Below are positions 9,471 through 20,392 of a DNA stretch of 53,064 nt, in pieces (within the stretch, counting starts at the first letter, position 1; every line of letters begins with the position of its first letter). The stretch is from assembly GCA_964586175.1 (NCBI GenBank), contig CAZPGL010000011.1, positions 1-53,064 of the forward strand, in the 5' to 3' direction. The position numbers and the translations under genes are program-made. The notes under the pieces were generated by a model, which was not told where the DNA came from, ran no database searches, and saw only the letters and a list, made by a program, of their open reading frames with translations. The stretch is from CAZPGL01 sp964586175. GTDB taxonomy: Bacteria; Actinomycetota; Acidimicrobiia; Acidimicrobiales; MedAcidi-G1.

Positions 9471-10295
9471 ATGCGCAGCCTGCTGTTCGCCCCCGGCAAC
9501 CAACCCGACGTGTTGGCCAAGATGCCGCGCTGCCGTCCCGGTGGAGCGGTCATCGACCTCGAGGACGCCACCCCGCCCGACCACAAGGCCGAGGCCCGGC
9601 GCACCGCCGTCGGCCTGACGTCCTCCCTTTCGGCCCAGTGCCCGCTGTACGTCCGGGTCAACGGGCTCGACTCGGACTGGTTCGCCGACGACGTGGCCGG
9701 CGCCCTGGCCCCCGGGCTGTCCGGGGTGGTCGTCCCGAAGCTGACGTCGGCCGGCGAGGTCGACCGGGTGGCCGACGCCCTCGACGCCGCCGGGTTCGCC
9801 GACCTGGCGGTGGTCGCCGGTCTGGAGACGGTCGCCGGTGTGGTCAATGCCGTGGAGGTGGCCGCCCACCCCAGGGTCGCCGTCTGCTACTTCGGTGCCG
9901 AGGACTACGTGGCCGACCTTGGTGGCGCCCGTCGGGCCGACAACCTCGAGGTACTGGTCGCCCGCAGCCAAGTGGCCCAGGCGGCCCGGCTGGGTGGGGC
10001 GGCGGCCATCGACATGGTGGTCGCCGACTTCGGTGACGACCAGCGGTTCGAACGCGAGTCGGTCGAGGCCCGGGCCCTGGGCTACGTCGGCAAGCTGTGC
10101 ATCCATCCCGCCCAGGTGGCCCTGGCCGACCGGACGTTCCGGCCCACCGACGAGGAGCTGGCGTGGGCCGGCCGGGTGGTCGAGGCTTTCGACGCGGCCC
10201 TGGCCACCGGAGAGGCGGCCATCCAGGTCGACGGCGGCATGGTGGACGAGCCGGTGGTCCGCCGGGCCCGCGCCCTGTTGGCCCAGGCCGACTGA
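9471..10295 (+). CDS. HpcH/HpaI (CitE-like) CoA ester lyase
   Basis: 274 aa. Seen: RSLLFAPGNQPDVLAKM at the N-terminus, the acid-rich metal-binding AVIDLEDATPPDHK, the conserved YVRVNG, ETVAGVVNA and KLCIHPAQV. These are hallmarks of the TIM-barrel citramalyl-/malyl-CoA lyase family (CitE, MCL, CLYBL), which cleave or form beta-hydroxyacyl-CoA esters with Mg2+. No CitD/CitF genes are nearby, so it is not a citrate lyase subunit; roles in itaconate/citramalyl-CoA or malyl-CoA turnover are plausible. ATG 9471 is the first Met after the TAGCGT box. Confidence 0.85.
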   Translation: MRSLLFAPGNQPDVLAKMPRCRPGGAVIDLEDATPPDHKAEARRTAVGLTSSLSAQCPLYVRVNGLDSDWFADDVAGALAPGLSGVVVPKLTSAGEVDRVADALDAAGFADLAVVAGLETVAGVVNAVEVAAHPRVAVCYFGAEDYVADLGGARRADNLEVLVARSQVAQAARLGGAAAIDMVVADFGDDQRFERESVEARALGYVGKLCIHPAQVALADRTFRPTDEELAWAGRVVEAFDAALATGEAAIQVDGGMVDEPVVRRARALLAQAD

Positions 10296-10349
10296 CATCC
10301 AGCAGTGACCGCCGTGGCATCCTGAACGGCGACGAGCCCGGGAGGACCC

Positions 10350-11294
10350 ATGGCCAACCTGGTCGCCGCCGGCGACGCCCTGTACGGCATCCAGCTCCCC
10401 ATCCAGACCCTGACCCGCACCCTGGCCGATCCGTGGGAGGAGGACGCCACCCCGGAGGACCTGCGGCGGGTCGCCCAGGCTGCCGAGGCGGCCGGTCTCG
10501 ACTTCATCGGCGTCTGCGACCACGTGGCCATCCCCGACAACGAGTACGCGGCCAACATGCGCACCACCTGGTACGACCCGGTCGCCACCCTGGCCTGGCT
10601 GGGAGCGGTCACCGAGCGGGTGCGCCTGCTGTCGGTGGTGTGGATTGCCGCCTACCGGCACCCGCTGCTCACCGCTAGCTCGTTCGGCACCCTCAGCCAC
10701 CTCACCGGCGGTCGCGCCGTGTTGGGCGTGGGGGCCGGGCACGTCGAGGCCGAGTTCGAGGCCCTGGGCATCGACTACCGATCACGGGGGCGGATCCTCG
10801 ACGAGTGCATCGACGCCGTGCGCGGCGCCTACACCGACACCTACGTCTCCCACGACGGTGAGCGCTTCGCCTACGCCGACGTCGGCGTGTCGCCCGGACC
10901 TCCGTCGGGTGACCTGCCGATCTGGGTGGGGGGATCGGGCGCCGCGGCCTGGAGGCGGGTGGGCCGCCGGGGCGACGGATACATCCCGATGGGCAACCCG
11001 CGGGACCAGTACCCGGAGATCATCGACACCATCCGGCGGGCGGCCGACGAGTCCGGCCGTGACGACGCGGCGTTCGACATCGGGTTCATGCCCGGATGGG
11101 CCTACATCGGCGACCCGCCCGAGGGGCTACCACCGGCGTGGCTCACCGGTGATCCGGAGGCCATCGCCGAATCGCTGCGGGCCGACCGGGCAGTGGGCGC
11201 CAACGTGTTCCACCTGAAGTTCCGGGGCCGCACGATCGAGGAGTACCTGGACCAGCTGGCGGCGTTCGGCGATCAGGTCCGACCGCTGCTCTGA
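10350..11294 (+). CDS. Luciferase-like monooxygenase (probable F420-dependent oxidoreductase)
   Basis: 314 aa bacterial-luciferase TIM barrel. Seen: AEAAGLDFIGVCDHVAIPD, TERVRLLSVVWIAAYRHPLL, LTGGRAVLGVGAGHVEAEFEALGI and LPIWVGGSGAAAWRRVGRRGDGYIP, the usual order of flavin/F420-binding segments in actinobacterial LLM-class proteins. The TGGR(A/F)xLGVGxG segment is typical of F420-type members. Substrate unknown. The start has a good Shine-Dalgarno, GGAGG (10341-10345), 4 bases before ATG. It is one of four paralogues of this superfamily in the window. Confidence 0.85.
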   Translation: MANLVAAGDALYGIQLPIQTLTRTLADPWEEDATPEDLRRVAQAAEAAGLDFIGVCDHVAIPDNEYAANMRTTWYDPVATLAWLGAVTERVRLLSVVWIAAYRHPLLTASSFGTLSHLTGGRAVLGVGAGHVEAEFEALGIDYRSRGRILDECIDAVRGAYTDTYVSHDGERFAYADVGVSPGPPSGDLPIWVGGSGAAAWRRVGRRGDGYIPMGNPRDQYPEIIDTIRRAADESGRDDAAFDIGFMPGWAYIGDPPEGLPPAWLTGDPEAIAESLRADRAVGANVFHLKFRGRTIEEYLDQLAAFGDQVRPLL

Positions 11295-11342
11295 TCGCAG
11301 CGACCGGGTGGCGACCGGCAATCCTGGGGGCATCATGGGGGC

Positions 11343-11928
11343 ATGGTCGAACTCGACGATGACACCCAGAAGGCCCTGCTCCTGTTCAACCGCCGTGCCG
11401 AGGCCGCCGAAGCCGAAGCGGCGGCGGCCCGCCGGCTGAACAAGGCGGTCAAGGCCAAGGACGCCGCGGCCGCCGATCTGAAGGCGGCCCAGGACAGCGG
11501 CGGTGGCGCCGAGGTGGTGGCCGAGGCCGAGGCCGCCTACCGGGCAGCCGTCGAGGCCTGGCAGCACCTGCGCGACGGCAAGGAGCCCCCCGAGGCCGAA
11601 ACCGACGACGAGGCCGCAGACGCCACCGCCGAGGCTGAGACAGACGAGCCAGCAGNNNNNNNNNNNNNNNNNNNNNNNNNNNNNNNNNNNNNNNNNNNNN
11701 NNNNNNNNNNNNNNNNNNNNNNNNNNNNNNNNNNNNNNNNNNNNNNNNNNNNNNNACTCCGCCCCAGACGCCGACGAATCGGCAGCGCCAGCCGACGAAC
11801 CCGAGGCTGAGACAGACGAGCCAGCAGACTCCGCCCCAGACGCCGACGAATCGGCAGCGCCAGCCGACGAACCCGAGGCTGAAGAAGACAACGCCGACGC
11901 CGCAGAGACCGCCGACGAGGAGGAATAG
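11343..11928 (+). CDS. Acidic repeat protein with alanine-rich coiled-coil, interrupted by assembly gap
   Basis: The frame from ATG 11343 runs into 100 N at 11656; after the gap the protein continues in another apparent phase to TAG 11926-11928. The shift is artificial: joining the flanks directly (the last g before the gap plus ac after it) restores GAC and the frame. The N-terminal ~75 residues are Ala/Glu/Lys-rich with heptad-like spacing (AEAAEAEAAAARRLNKAV), probably a coiled coil. The rest is a very acidic, Pro/Ala/Asp/Glu-rich tail of 24-residue repeats. No known family recognised; no signal peptide. Function unknown. The real length depends on the number of repeats lost in the gap. 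Confidence 0.65.
11656..11755. other. Assembly gap, 100 N placeholder
   Basis: Exactly 100 N, the conventional size for a gap of unknown length. The 25 bases before it (11631-11655) are identical to 11803-11827, the end of the first 72-bp repeat unit after it. The gap therefore sits at a repeat-unit boundary and probably marks collapsed tandem copies. Confidence 0.95.
11756..11882 (+). repeat. 72-bp tandem repeat (24 aa), one full and one partial copy beside the gap
   Basis: Copy 1 is 11756-11827. Copy 2 begins at 11828 and is identical for 55 bases to 11882, then diverges near the gene end. Each unit encodes DSAPDADESAAPADEPEAE followed by TDEPA. The base-perfect identity suggests recent unit duplication; the last 25 bp of another copy lie just before the gap. 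Confidence 0.9.
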
Positions 11929-11933
11929 TCCCG

Positions 11934-12818
11934 GTGGCCGGCCTGCCCGGCGAGCCGCTCCGCCCGGTCACCTCCGACGAGGTGGCGGCGTTCGCCGACG
12001 ACGGGGTCGTGTACCTGCCGGGCATCCTGCCGGCGGCGTGGCTCGACCACCTGGCCGGTCCGGTCGACGACACGATCGCCGACCGGGGGGTCACCACCGA
12101 CATGTCGGCCCTCGGTGCCGACCTGGGCGTCGAGGTCCTGTCGGCCGGCACAGGGGCCGGTGGCCGGTTCCTGTCCGGGGTGGACCACTGGCACCGCCAT
12201 CCGGCGTTCGCCGCCTTCGCCATGGGGTCGCCGTTGGCCGGCATCGCCGGGGCGCTCATGGACGCCGCCCACGTGCACCTCTACGAGGACTCGGTACTGG
12301 TCAAAGAACCGGGCACCGACGAGGAGACGGCCTTCCATCAGGACCTCGGCTACTTCCACCTCGAGGGCGACCGCATCTGCACCACGTGGGTACCCCTCGA
12401 CCCCGTGGACGCGTCGACCGGCGGCATGGTCTACCTCCGGGGGTCGCACCGTTCGGGCACCGTGTACCGCCCCAACTACTTCGTGACCGCCGACCCCATT
12501 CCGGGCACCGAGGGTGCGCCAGTCCCCGTCCTGCGTCCCGGTGACGACCATCCCGACCTGGTCCAGTTCGCCGCCGAACCCGGCGACGTGGTCGTCCACC
12601 ACGCGGCCACCCTGCACGGGGCCCACGCCAACCGGTCGGCGACGGCCCGGCGACGGGCCGTGTCGGTGCGGTACTGCGGCGACGGCGTCCGGTACCGCCT
12701 GCGGCCAGGTGCGCCGACCAAGGACCATCACGCCCAGGTGACCGACGGCGACGAGGTGGTCCACCATCCGGGATGCCCGCTGGTCTGGCGGCGCGACGAC
12801 CCCCGTCCCCGCCTCTGA
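11934..12818 (+). CDS. Phytanoyl-CoA dioxygenase (PhyH) family protein
   Basis: 294 aa Fe(II)/2-oxoglutarate oxygenase. Seen: EETAFHQDLGYFHLEGDR with the HxD pair, CTTWVPLDPVDASTGGMVYLRGSHRSG, and the distal His in VVVHHAATLHGAHANRS followed by RRRAVSVRYCGDG with the Arg. These match the ectoine hydroxylase/phytanoyl-CoA hydroxylase superfamily; no ectoine genes are nearby, so the substrate is unknown. GTG 11934 has GAGGAGGAA (11918-11926) in front of it, inside the end of the repeat-protein gene, so the two are probably co-transcribed with translation coupled at 5 bp spacing. Confidence 0.85.
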   Translation: MAGLPGEPLRPVTSDEVAAFADDGVVYLPGILPAAWLDHLAGPVDDTIADRGVTTDMSALGADLGVEVLSAGTGAGGRFLSGVDHWHRHPAFAAFAMGSPLAGIAGALMDAAHVHLYEDSVLVKEPGTDEETAFHQDLGYFHLEGDRICTTWVPLDPVDASTGGMVYLRGSHRSGTVYRPNYFVTADPIPGTEGAPVPVLRPGDDHPDLVQFAAEPGDVVVHHAATLHGAHANRSATARRRAVSVRYCGDGVRYRLRPGAPTKDHHAQVTDGDEVVHHPGCPLVWRRDDPRPRL

Positions 12819-12838
12819 GACACCGGCGGCGCCACCGC

Positions 12839-12844
12839 TAGGGT
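12839..12844 (+). promoter_or_regulatory. -10 box TAGGGT, leaderless type
   Basis: TAGGGT ends 7 bases before ATG 12852 of the FadD3-like gene. TGAGAC at 12816-12821 stands 17 bases upstream and could be a weak -35. Confidence 0.5.
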
Positions 12845-12851
12845 GCGGCCC

Positions 12852-14420
12852 ATGACGACCCCGACCACCATCCCCCAGCTCGTCGATGCGGCGGCCGAGC
12901 GCTTCGGCGACGACGAGGCGATGGTCGACGGTGACCTGCGCTGGACGTTCGCCCAGTACCGCGACCGCATCCACGCCGCCGCCCGGTCGCTCATCGCCCG
13001 CGGGCTGGCCCCCGGCGAACGGGTCGCCGTGTGGGCCCCCAACCTGGCCGAATGGGCGGTGGCCGCCCTGGGCGCCCACTGCGCCGGCGGGGTGGTCGTG
13101 CCGATCAACACCCGGTTCAAGGGCCGGGAGGCCGCCGACATCCTGGACCGGTCGGGAGCCCGGTTCCTGTTCACCGTCACCGACTTCCTCGACATCGACT
13201 ACGTGACCCTGCTGGCCGAAGCGGGCGGCGGCACCGGGCTGGACGAGACCATCATCCTGCGGGGGTCGGTGCCGGCAGGCTGCACACCCTGGGGCGTGTT
13301 CCTCGACGCCGCCGACGAGGTCGAGGACCGCCATCGGGCCGATCGCTCGGCGGCGGTCACCGGCGACGACCTGTGCCACATCATGTTCACTTCGGGCACG
13401 ACCGGGGCGTCGAAGGGCGCCATGCTCATCCACTCGGCCATCTGCCGGAGCTTCGAGGTGTGGGCCGACACCGTCGGGTTGACGCGAGGCGACCGCTACT
13501 TGGTCGTGAACCCGTTCTTCCACTCCTTCGGGCTCAACGCCGGCGTGATCGCCAGCCTCACCTGCGGGGCCACCGTGGTCCCCCATCCGGTGTTCGACGT
13601 GCCGTCGGTGATGGCCCGCATCCCCGAGGAGCGCATCTCGATGCTGCCGGGGCCGCCGGCCATCTACCAGACGATCCTGAACCATCCCGACGTCGATACG
13701 TTCGACCTGTCCAGCCTGCGGCTGGCCGTGACCGGTGCCGCCCCGGTGCCGGTGCCGATGATCGAGGCCATGCGCGACCGCCTGGGCTTCGAGACCATCA
13801 TCACCGGCTACGGCCTCACCGAGTCGTCGGGCATCGTCACCATGTGCCGTCACGACGATCCGCCCGAGCTCATCTCGGGCAGCTCGGGGCGTGCCATCGA
13901 CGGTGTCGAGGTGATGGTCGTCGACTCCGAGGGCGCCGAGGTGCCCCGCGGCGAACCGGGCGAGGTCGTGGCCCGGGGATACAACATCATGCGGGGGTAC
14001 CTCGACGATCCCGAGCAGACGGCGGCCGCCATCGACGCCGACGGCTGGCTCCACACCGGCGACGTCGGCGTGATGGACGACGCCGGCTACCTCGACATCA
14101 CCGACCGGCTCAAGGACATGATCATCACCGGTGGCTTCAACGTGTACCCGGCCGAGGTCGAGGCCACGCTGCTCGCCCACCCCGACGTCGGCCAGGTCGC
14201 CCTGGTCGGGGTGCCCGACGAGCGCATGGGTGAGGTCGGTGCAGCGTTCATCGTGCCGGCCGCCGGCGCCACACCTGACCCGGAGGGCATCGCCGCCTGG
14301 TGCCGGGAGGCCATGGCCAACTACAAGGTGCCCCGCCGGGTCGAGGTGCTCGACGCCCTACCGGTCAACGCCTCCGGCAAAGTGCTCAAGTTCGAGCTGC
14401 GGGCCCTGTTGACCGGCTGA
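12852..14420 (+). CDS. FadD3-like acyl-CoA ligase
   Basis: 522 aa ANL ligase. Seen: MFTSGTTGASKGAMLIH (P-loop), NPFFHSFGLNAG, LPGPPAIYQTILNHP, TGYGLTESSG, DGWLHTGDVGVMDDAGYLDITDR and the catalytic Lys in NASGKVLK. The segments VVPINTRFKGREAADILDRSGA, NPFFHSFG and LPGPPxIYQ resemble mycobacterial FadD3, the ligase that activates the C/D-ring sterol fragment HIP, more than generic long-chain ligases. No other sterol ring-degradation genes are in this window, so the role in steroid catabolism is inference. ATG 12852 is preferred over GTG 12843 because of the leaderless promoter box. Confidence 0.85.
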   Translation: MTTPTTIPQLVDAAAERFGDDEAMVDGDLRWTFAQYRDRIHAAARSLIARGLAPGERVAVWAPNLAEWAVAALGAHCAGGVVVPINTRFKGREAADILDRSGARFLFTVTDFLDIDYVTLLAEAGGGTGLDETIILRGSVPAGCTPWGVFLDAADEVEDRHRADRSAAVTGDDLCHIMFTSGTTGASKGAMLIHSAICRSFEVWADTVGLTRGDRYLVVNPFFHSFGLNAGVIASLTCGATVVPHPVFDVPSVMARIPEERISMLPGPPAIYQTILNHPDVDTFDLSSLRLAVTGAAPVPVPMIEAMRDRLGFETIITGYGLTESSGIVTMCRHDDPPELISGSSGRAIDGVEVMVVDSEGAEVPRGEPGEVVARGYNIMRGYLDDPEQTAAAIDADGWLHTGDVGVMDDAGYLDITDRLKDMIITGGFNVYPAEVEATLLAHPDVGQVALVGVPDERMGEVGAAFIVPAAGATPDPEGIAAWCREAMANYKVPRRVEVLDALPVNASGKVLKFELRALLTG

Positions 14421-14438
14421 GCGCCTCCGCTCCACCGG

Positions 14439-14444
14439 TACCCT
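14439..14444 (+). promoter_or_regulatory. Possible -10 box TACCCT for ileS
   Basis: TACCCT ends 11 bases before ATG 14456, longer than the 6-8 bases seen at other starts; it would give a leader of about 5 bases. No Shine-Dalgarno is visible. Confidence 0.3.
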
Positions 14445-14455
14445 GCTCGGCGACC

Positions 14456-17626
<3,171 letters not shown>

Positions 17627-17671
17627 CCGGCCAGCCCTTCCCGCCGGCGATGCGCTGCCACTAGCGAAGCC

Positions 17672-17688
17672 TCGCGCGCTACGCGCGA
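17672..17688 (+). terminator. Hairpin after ileS, possible terminator
   Basis: Perfect 7-bp stem TCGCGCG / CGCGCGA with a 3-base loop CTA, 46 bp after the ileS stop. No T tract follows (TTCGAGG), so it is at best a weak intrinsic terminator or a pause/stability hairpin. Confidence 0.35.
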
Positions 17689-17775
17689 TTCGAGGGCGAC
17701 CGACCGGGCGTCCCGGCCACCCACCGCGGTTCCCGTGAGAAATCCGTCGCTGCCCGCACGAATCCCTTGACATCG

Positions 17776-17787
17776 ATGTAATTACAT
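17776..17787. promoter_or_regulatory. 12-bp perfect palindrome ATGTAATTACAT, candidate operator
   Basis: Lies between the -35 TTGACA and the putative -10 of the nrdA promoter, exactly where a repressor would block polymerase. It is AT-rich in a region of high GC. It does not match the NrdR consensus well; the binding protein is unknown. Confidence 0.45.
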
Positions 17788-17797
17788 GCGTGCAATT

Positions 17798-17813
17798 CGT
17801 GACCCGGGTCACG
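17798..17813. promoter_or_regulatory. 16-bp perfect palindrome CGTGACCCGGGTCACG, candidate operator
   Basis: Begins two bases after the putative -10 of the nrdA promoter, so it covers the likely transcription start. It could be an operator or form a hairpin at the very 5' end of the mRNA. Confidence 0.4.
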
Positions 17814-17962
17814 CGCCACCCCACCACCAACCGGCCAACCGACCGCTCGTCAGGCCGACGGCGGGGTGACGTGTCTCCCGGGGCACAGGAAGCAGGCACA
17901 ACAGGCAACACGCGGCACACCCCCGGTCGGGAACAGCCGCACACCAGGCGAAGGGACCACAC

Positions 17963-20392
17963 ATGGCGCTCACCGAAGACCGCGTCGACGCCGCGACCGG
18001 CGCGACCTCGACCCCGCAGACCACAACGCAGATGATGGTCCGCAAGCGCAACGGCGACCACGAACCGGTCGACGTCAACAAGATCGTGCGGGCCGTCGAG
18101 CGCTGTGCCGAAGGCCTGTCGGGCGTCGACCCGCTGCGGGTGGCTACCCGCACCATCTCCGGGCTGTGCGACGGCGCCACCACCGAAGAACTCGACGAGC
18201 TCTCCATCCGCACCGCCTCGTCGTTCATCGGCGAGGAGCCCAACTACTCCCGCCTGGCCGCCCGCCTGCTGGCCACCGTCATCGACAAGGAGGTCCGCAA
18301 CCAGGACCTCCACTCGTTCTCCCAGTCCATCCACGCCGGCCTCGAGCAGGGCCTCATCGGCGACGAGGTGGCCGAGTTCGTCGCCACCAACGCCCGCAAG
18401 CTGAACGACACCGTCGAACACGAGCGTGACCACCTGTTCGAGTTCTTCGGCCTGCGCACCGTCTACGACCGCTACCTGCTCCGCCACCCCGAAACCCGCA
18501 AGGTCGTCGAGACCCCGCAGTACTTCTTCCTGCGGGTGGCCTGCGGCCTGTCCACCTGCCCCGACGAGGCCATCCGCTTCTACCGGCTGATCTCCTCACT
18601 CGAGTATCTGCCGTCCAGCCCCACCCTGTTCAACTCGGGCACCTCACACCCCCAGATGTCGTCCTGCTATCTGCTGGACTCGCCCGAGGACAGCCTCGAC
18701 GGCATCTACAAGCGCTACACCGACATCGCCCAGCTCTCGAAGTTCGCCGGCGGCATCGGCGTGGCGTGGCACCGCATCCGGGCCAAGGGCTCGCTCATCC
18801 GGGGCACCAACGGGCTCTCCAACGGCATCGTGCCCTGGCTCAAGACCCTCGACTCGTCGGTGGCCGCCGTCAACCAGGGCGGGCGCCGCAAGGGCGCAGC
18901 GTGTGTGTACCTCGAGTCGTGGCACGCCGACATCGAGGACTTCCTCGACCTCAAGGAGAACACCGGCGACCACCAGCGCCGCACCCACAACCTGAACCTC
19001 GCCAACTGGATCCCCGACGTGTTCATGGAGCGGGTCGAAAAGGACTGGGTGTGGTCGCTGTTCGACCCCAAGAAGGTCCCCCACCTCACCGACCTGTACG
19101 GCGACGAGTTCCGTACCGCCTACCTGAAGGCCGAGGAAGAGGGGATCTACGAGCGTCAGGTCCCGGCCCGGGAGCTCTACAGCCGCATGATGCGGTCCCT
19201 GGCCCAGACCGGCAACGGCTGGATGACGTTCAAGGACGCCTCCAACACCAAGTGCAACCAGACCGGCGAGCCGGGCCGGGTCGTACACCTGTCGAACCTG
19301 TGCACCGAGATCCTCGAGGTCACCGACCAGGACGAGACCGCGGTCTGCAACCTGGGGTCCGTGAACCTGGGTGCCCTCGTCGTCGACGGGGCGTTCGACT
19401 TCGACCGCCTGGGCGAGGTGGTCCGCACCGCGGTGCCGTTCCTCGACCGGGTCATCGACATCAACTACTACCCGACCGCCGAGGCGTCGTTCTCCAACTC
19501 GGCGTGGCGGCCGGTCGGCATGGGCCTCATGGGCCTCCAAGACGTGTTCTTCAAGATGGGCGTGGCCTTCGACTCGCCGGAGGCCCGCACCCTGTCGGCC
19601 CGCATCTCCGAGGAGATCTACTTCAGCGCCCTGTGGGCGTCGACCCAACTGGCCGAGACGGCCGGGCCTCACGACAACTTCGCCATCACCCGGGCTGCCC
19701 GGGGCGACCTTCAGTTCGACCTGTGGGGCGTCCAGCCCACCGACGTGGACCGGTGGCAGACCCTTCGGGACCGCATCGACGAGCACGGCCTGCGCAACTC
19801 GCTGATGATCGCCATCGCCCCGACGGCCACCATCGCCTCCATCGCCGGATGCTACGAGTGCATCGAGCCCCAGGTCTCCAACATGTTCAAGCGCGAGACC
19901 CTCTCCGGCGAGTTCCTCCAGATCAACCGCTACCTGGTGCGCGAACTCCAGGCACGGGGCCTGTGGAATGAGGCCATGGCCAATGCCGTCAAGACCGCCG
20001 AGGGCTCCATCCAGGACGTCGAGGGCATGCCCGACGACCTGAAGGAGATCTACCGCACCGCCTGGGAGATCCCGATGCGGTCGCTGATCGACATGGCCGC
20101 CGACCGCGGCGCCTACATCGACCAGAGCCAGTCGCTGAACCTGTTCATGGAGTCACCGACCATCGGCAAGCTCAGCTCCATGTACCTCCACGCCTGGAAA
20201 GCCGGGCTCAAGACCACGTACTACCTGCGGTCACGACCGGCCACCCGCATCAACAAGACCACCGCCGGGGGGTCTTCCGGCGGACCGGGTGGTGGGCCGG
20301 CCGGCGAGACGGCTGAGGTCAAGACGTTCACCGACGCCGAGGCCGTGGCCTGCTCGTTGGAGAACCCCGAGGCGTGCGAGGCGTGTGACTGA
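17963..20392 (+). CDS. nrdA: Ribonucleoside-diphosphate reductase, alpha (large) subunit, class I
   Basis: 809 aa; reduces NDPs to dNDPs. Seen: an N-terminal ATP-cone (about residues 24-110, from VRKRNGDHEPVD), the substrate-reducing Cys pair C235 (QMSSCYLL) and C462 (AVCNLGSVNLG), the active-site N445-x-C447-x-E449 (SNLCTEI), and a C-terminal swinging tail ending CEACD with a CxxC pair after a Gly-rich linker. The ATP-cone indicates dATP feedback inhibition. ATG 17963 follows GAAGGGA. Its TGA overlaps the ATG of nrdB by one base, so the two subunits are translationally coupled. Confidence 0.96.
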   Translation: MALTEDRVDAATGATSTPQTTTQMMVRKRNGDHEPVDVNKIVRAVERCAEGLSGVDPLRVATRTISGLCDGATTEELDELSIRTASSFIGEEPNYSRLAARLLATVIDKEVRNQDLHSFSQSIHAGLEQGLIGDEVAEFVATNARKLNDTVEHERDHLFEFFGLRTVYDRYLLRHPETRKVVETPQYFFLRVACGLSTCPDEAIRFYRLISSLEYLPSSPTLFNSGTSHPQMSSCYLLDSPEDSLDGIYKRYTDIAQLSKFAGGIGVAWHRIRAKGSLIRGTNGLSNGIVPWLKTLDSSVAAVNQGGRRKGAACVYLESWHADIEDFLDLKENTGDHQRRTHNLNLANWIPDVFMERVEKDWVWSLFDPKKVPHLTDLYGDEFRTAYLKAEEEGIYERQVPARELYSRMMRSLAQTGNGWMTFKDASNTKCNQTGEPGRVVHLSNLCTEILEVTDQDETAVCNLGSVNLGALVVDGAFDFDRLGEVVRTAVPFLDRVIDINYYPTAEASFSNSAWRPVGMGLMGLQDVFFKMGVAFDSPEARTLSARISEEIYFSALWASTQLAETAGPHDNFAITRAARGDLQFDLWGVQPTDVDRWQTLRDRIDEHGLRNSLMIAIAPTATIASIAGCYECIEPQVSNMFKRETLSGEFLQINRYLVRELQARGLWNEAMANAVKTAEGSIQDVEGMPDDLKEIYRTAWEIPMRSLIDMAADRGAYIDQSQSLNLFMESPTIGKLSSMYLHAWKAGLKTTYYLRSRPATRINKTTAGGSSGGPGGGPAGETAEVKTFTDAEAVACSLENPEACEACD

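Larger units (their letters stand above)
17627..17962 (+). promoter_or_regulatory. Non-coding region ahead of nrdAB: promoter and operators
   Basis: This 336-bp stretch is the longest without a gene. It holds the ileS hairpin, a perfect -35 TTGACA (17767-17772) with a poor -10 candidate TGCAAT (17791-17796, 18-bp spacing), two perfect palindromes (17776-17787 and 17798-17813), then a ~150-base A/C/G-rich leader ending in GAAGGGA (17949-17955), the ribosome site of nrdA. No clear NrdR-box pair and no recognisable cobalamin riboswitch core were found. Confidence 0.55.

Noticed and set aside
9471..10295. Citrate lyase beta subunit
   Set aside because: No citrate lyase alpha/gamma genes adjacent; stand-alone CitE-like lyases are common in actinobacteria.
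11343..11928. Frameshifted gene or two genes around the N run
   Set aside because: The phase change comes from the arbitrary 100-N size; without the N the codons join in frame and the repeat continues.
11127..14180. 1017-codon minus-strand frame through the gap and the FadD3-like gene
   Set aside because: It runs through the N block and opposite well-recognised PhyH and ligase genes; no motifs in its own translation.
17771..17797. NrdR boxes upstream of nrdA
   Set aside because: The palindromic sequence there does not follow the A/T-rich NrdR consensus and no second box at helical spacing was found.
17814..17962. Cobalamin riboswitch in the nrdA leader
   Set aside because: The leader has GGAAGCAGGC-like pieces but I could not fold a B12-box core; no confident call without a covariance search.
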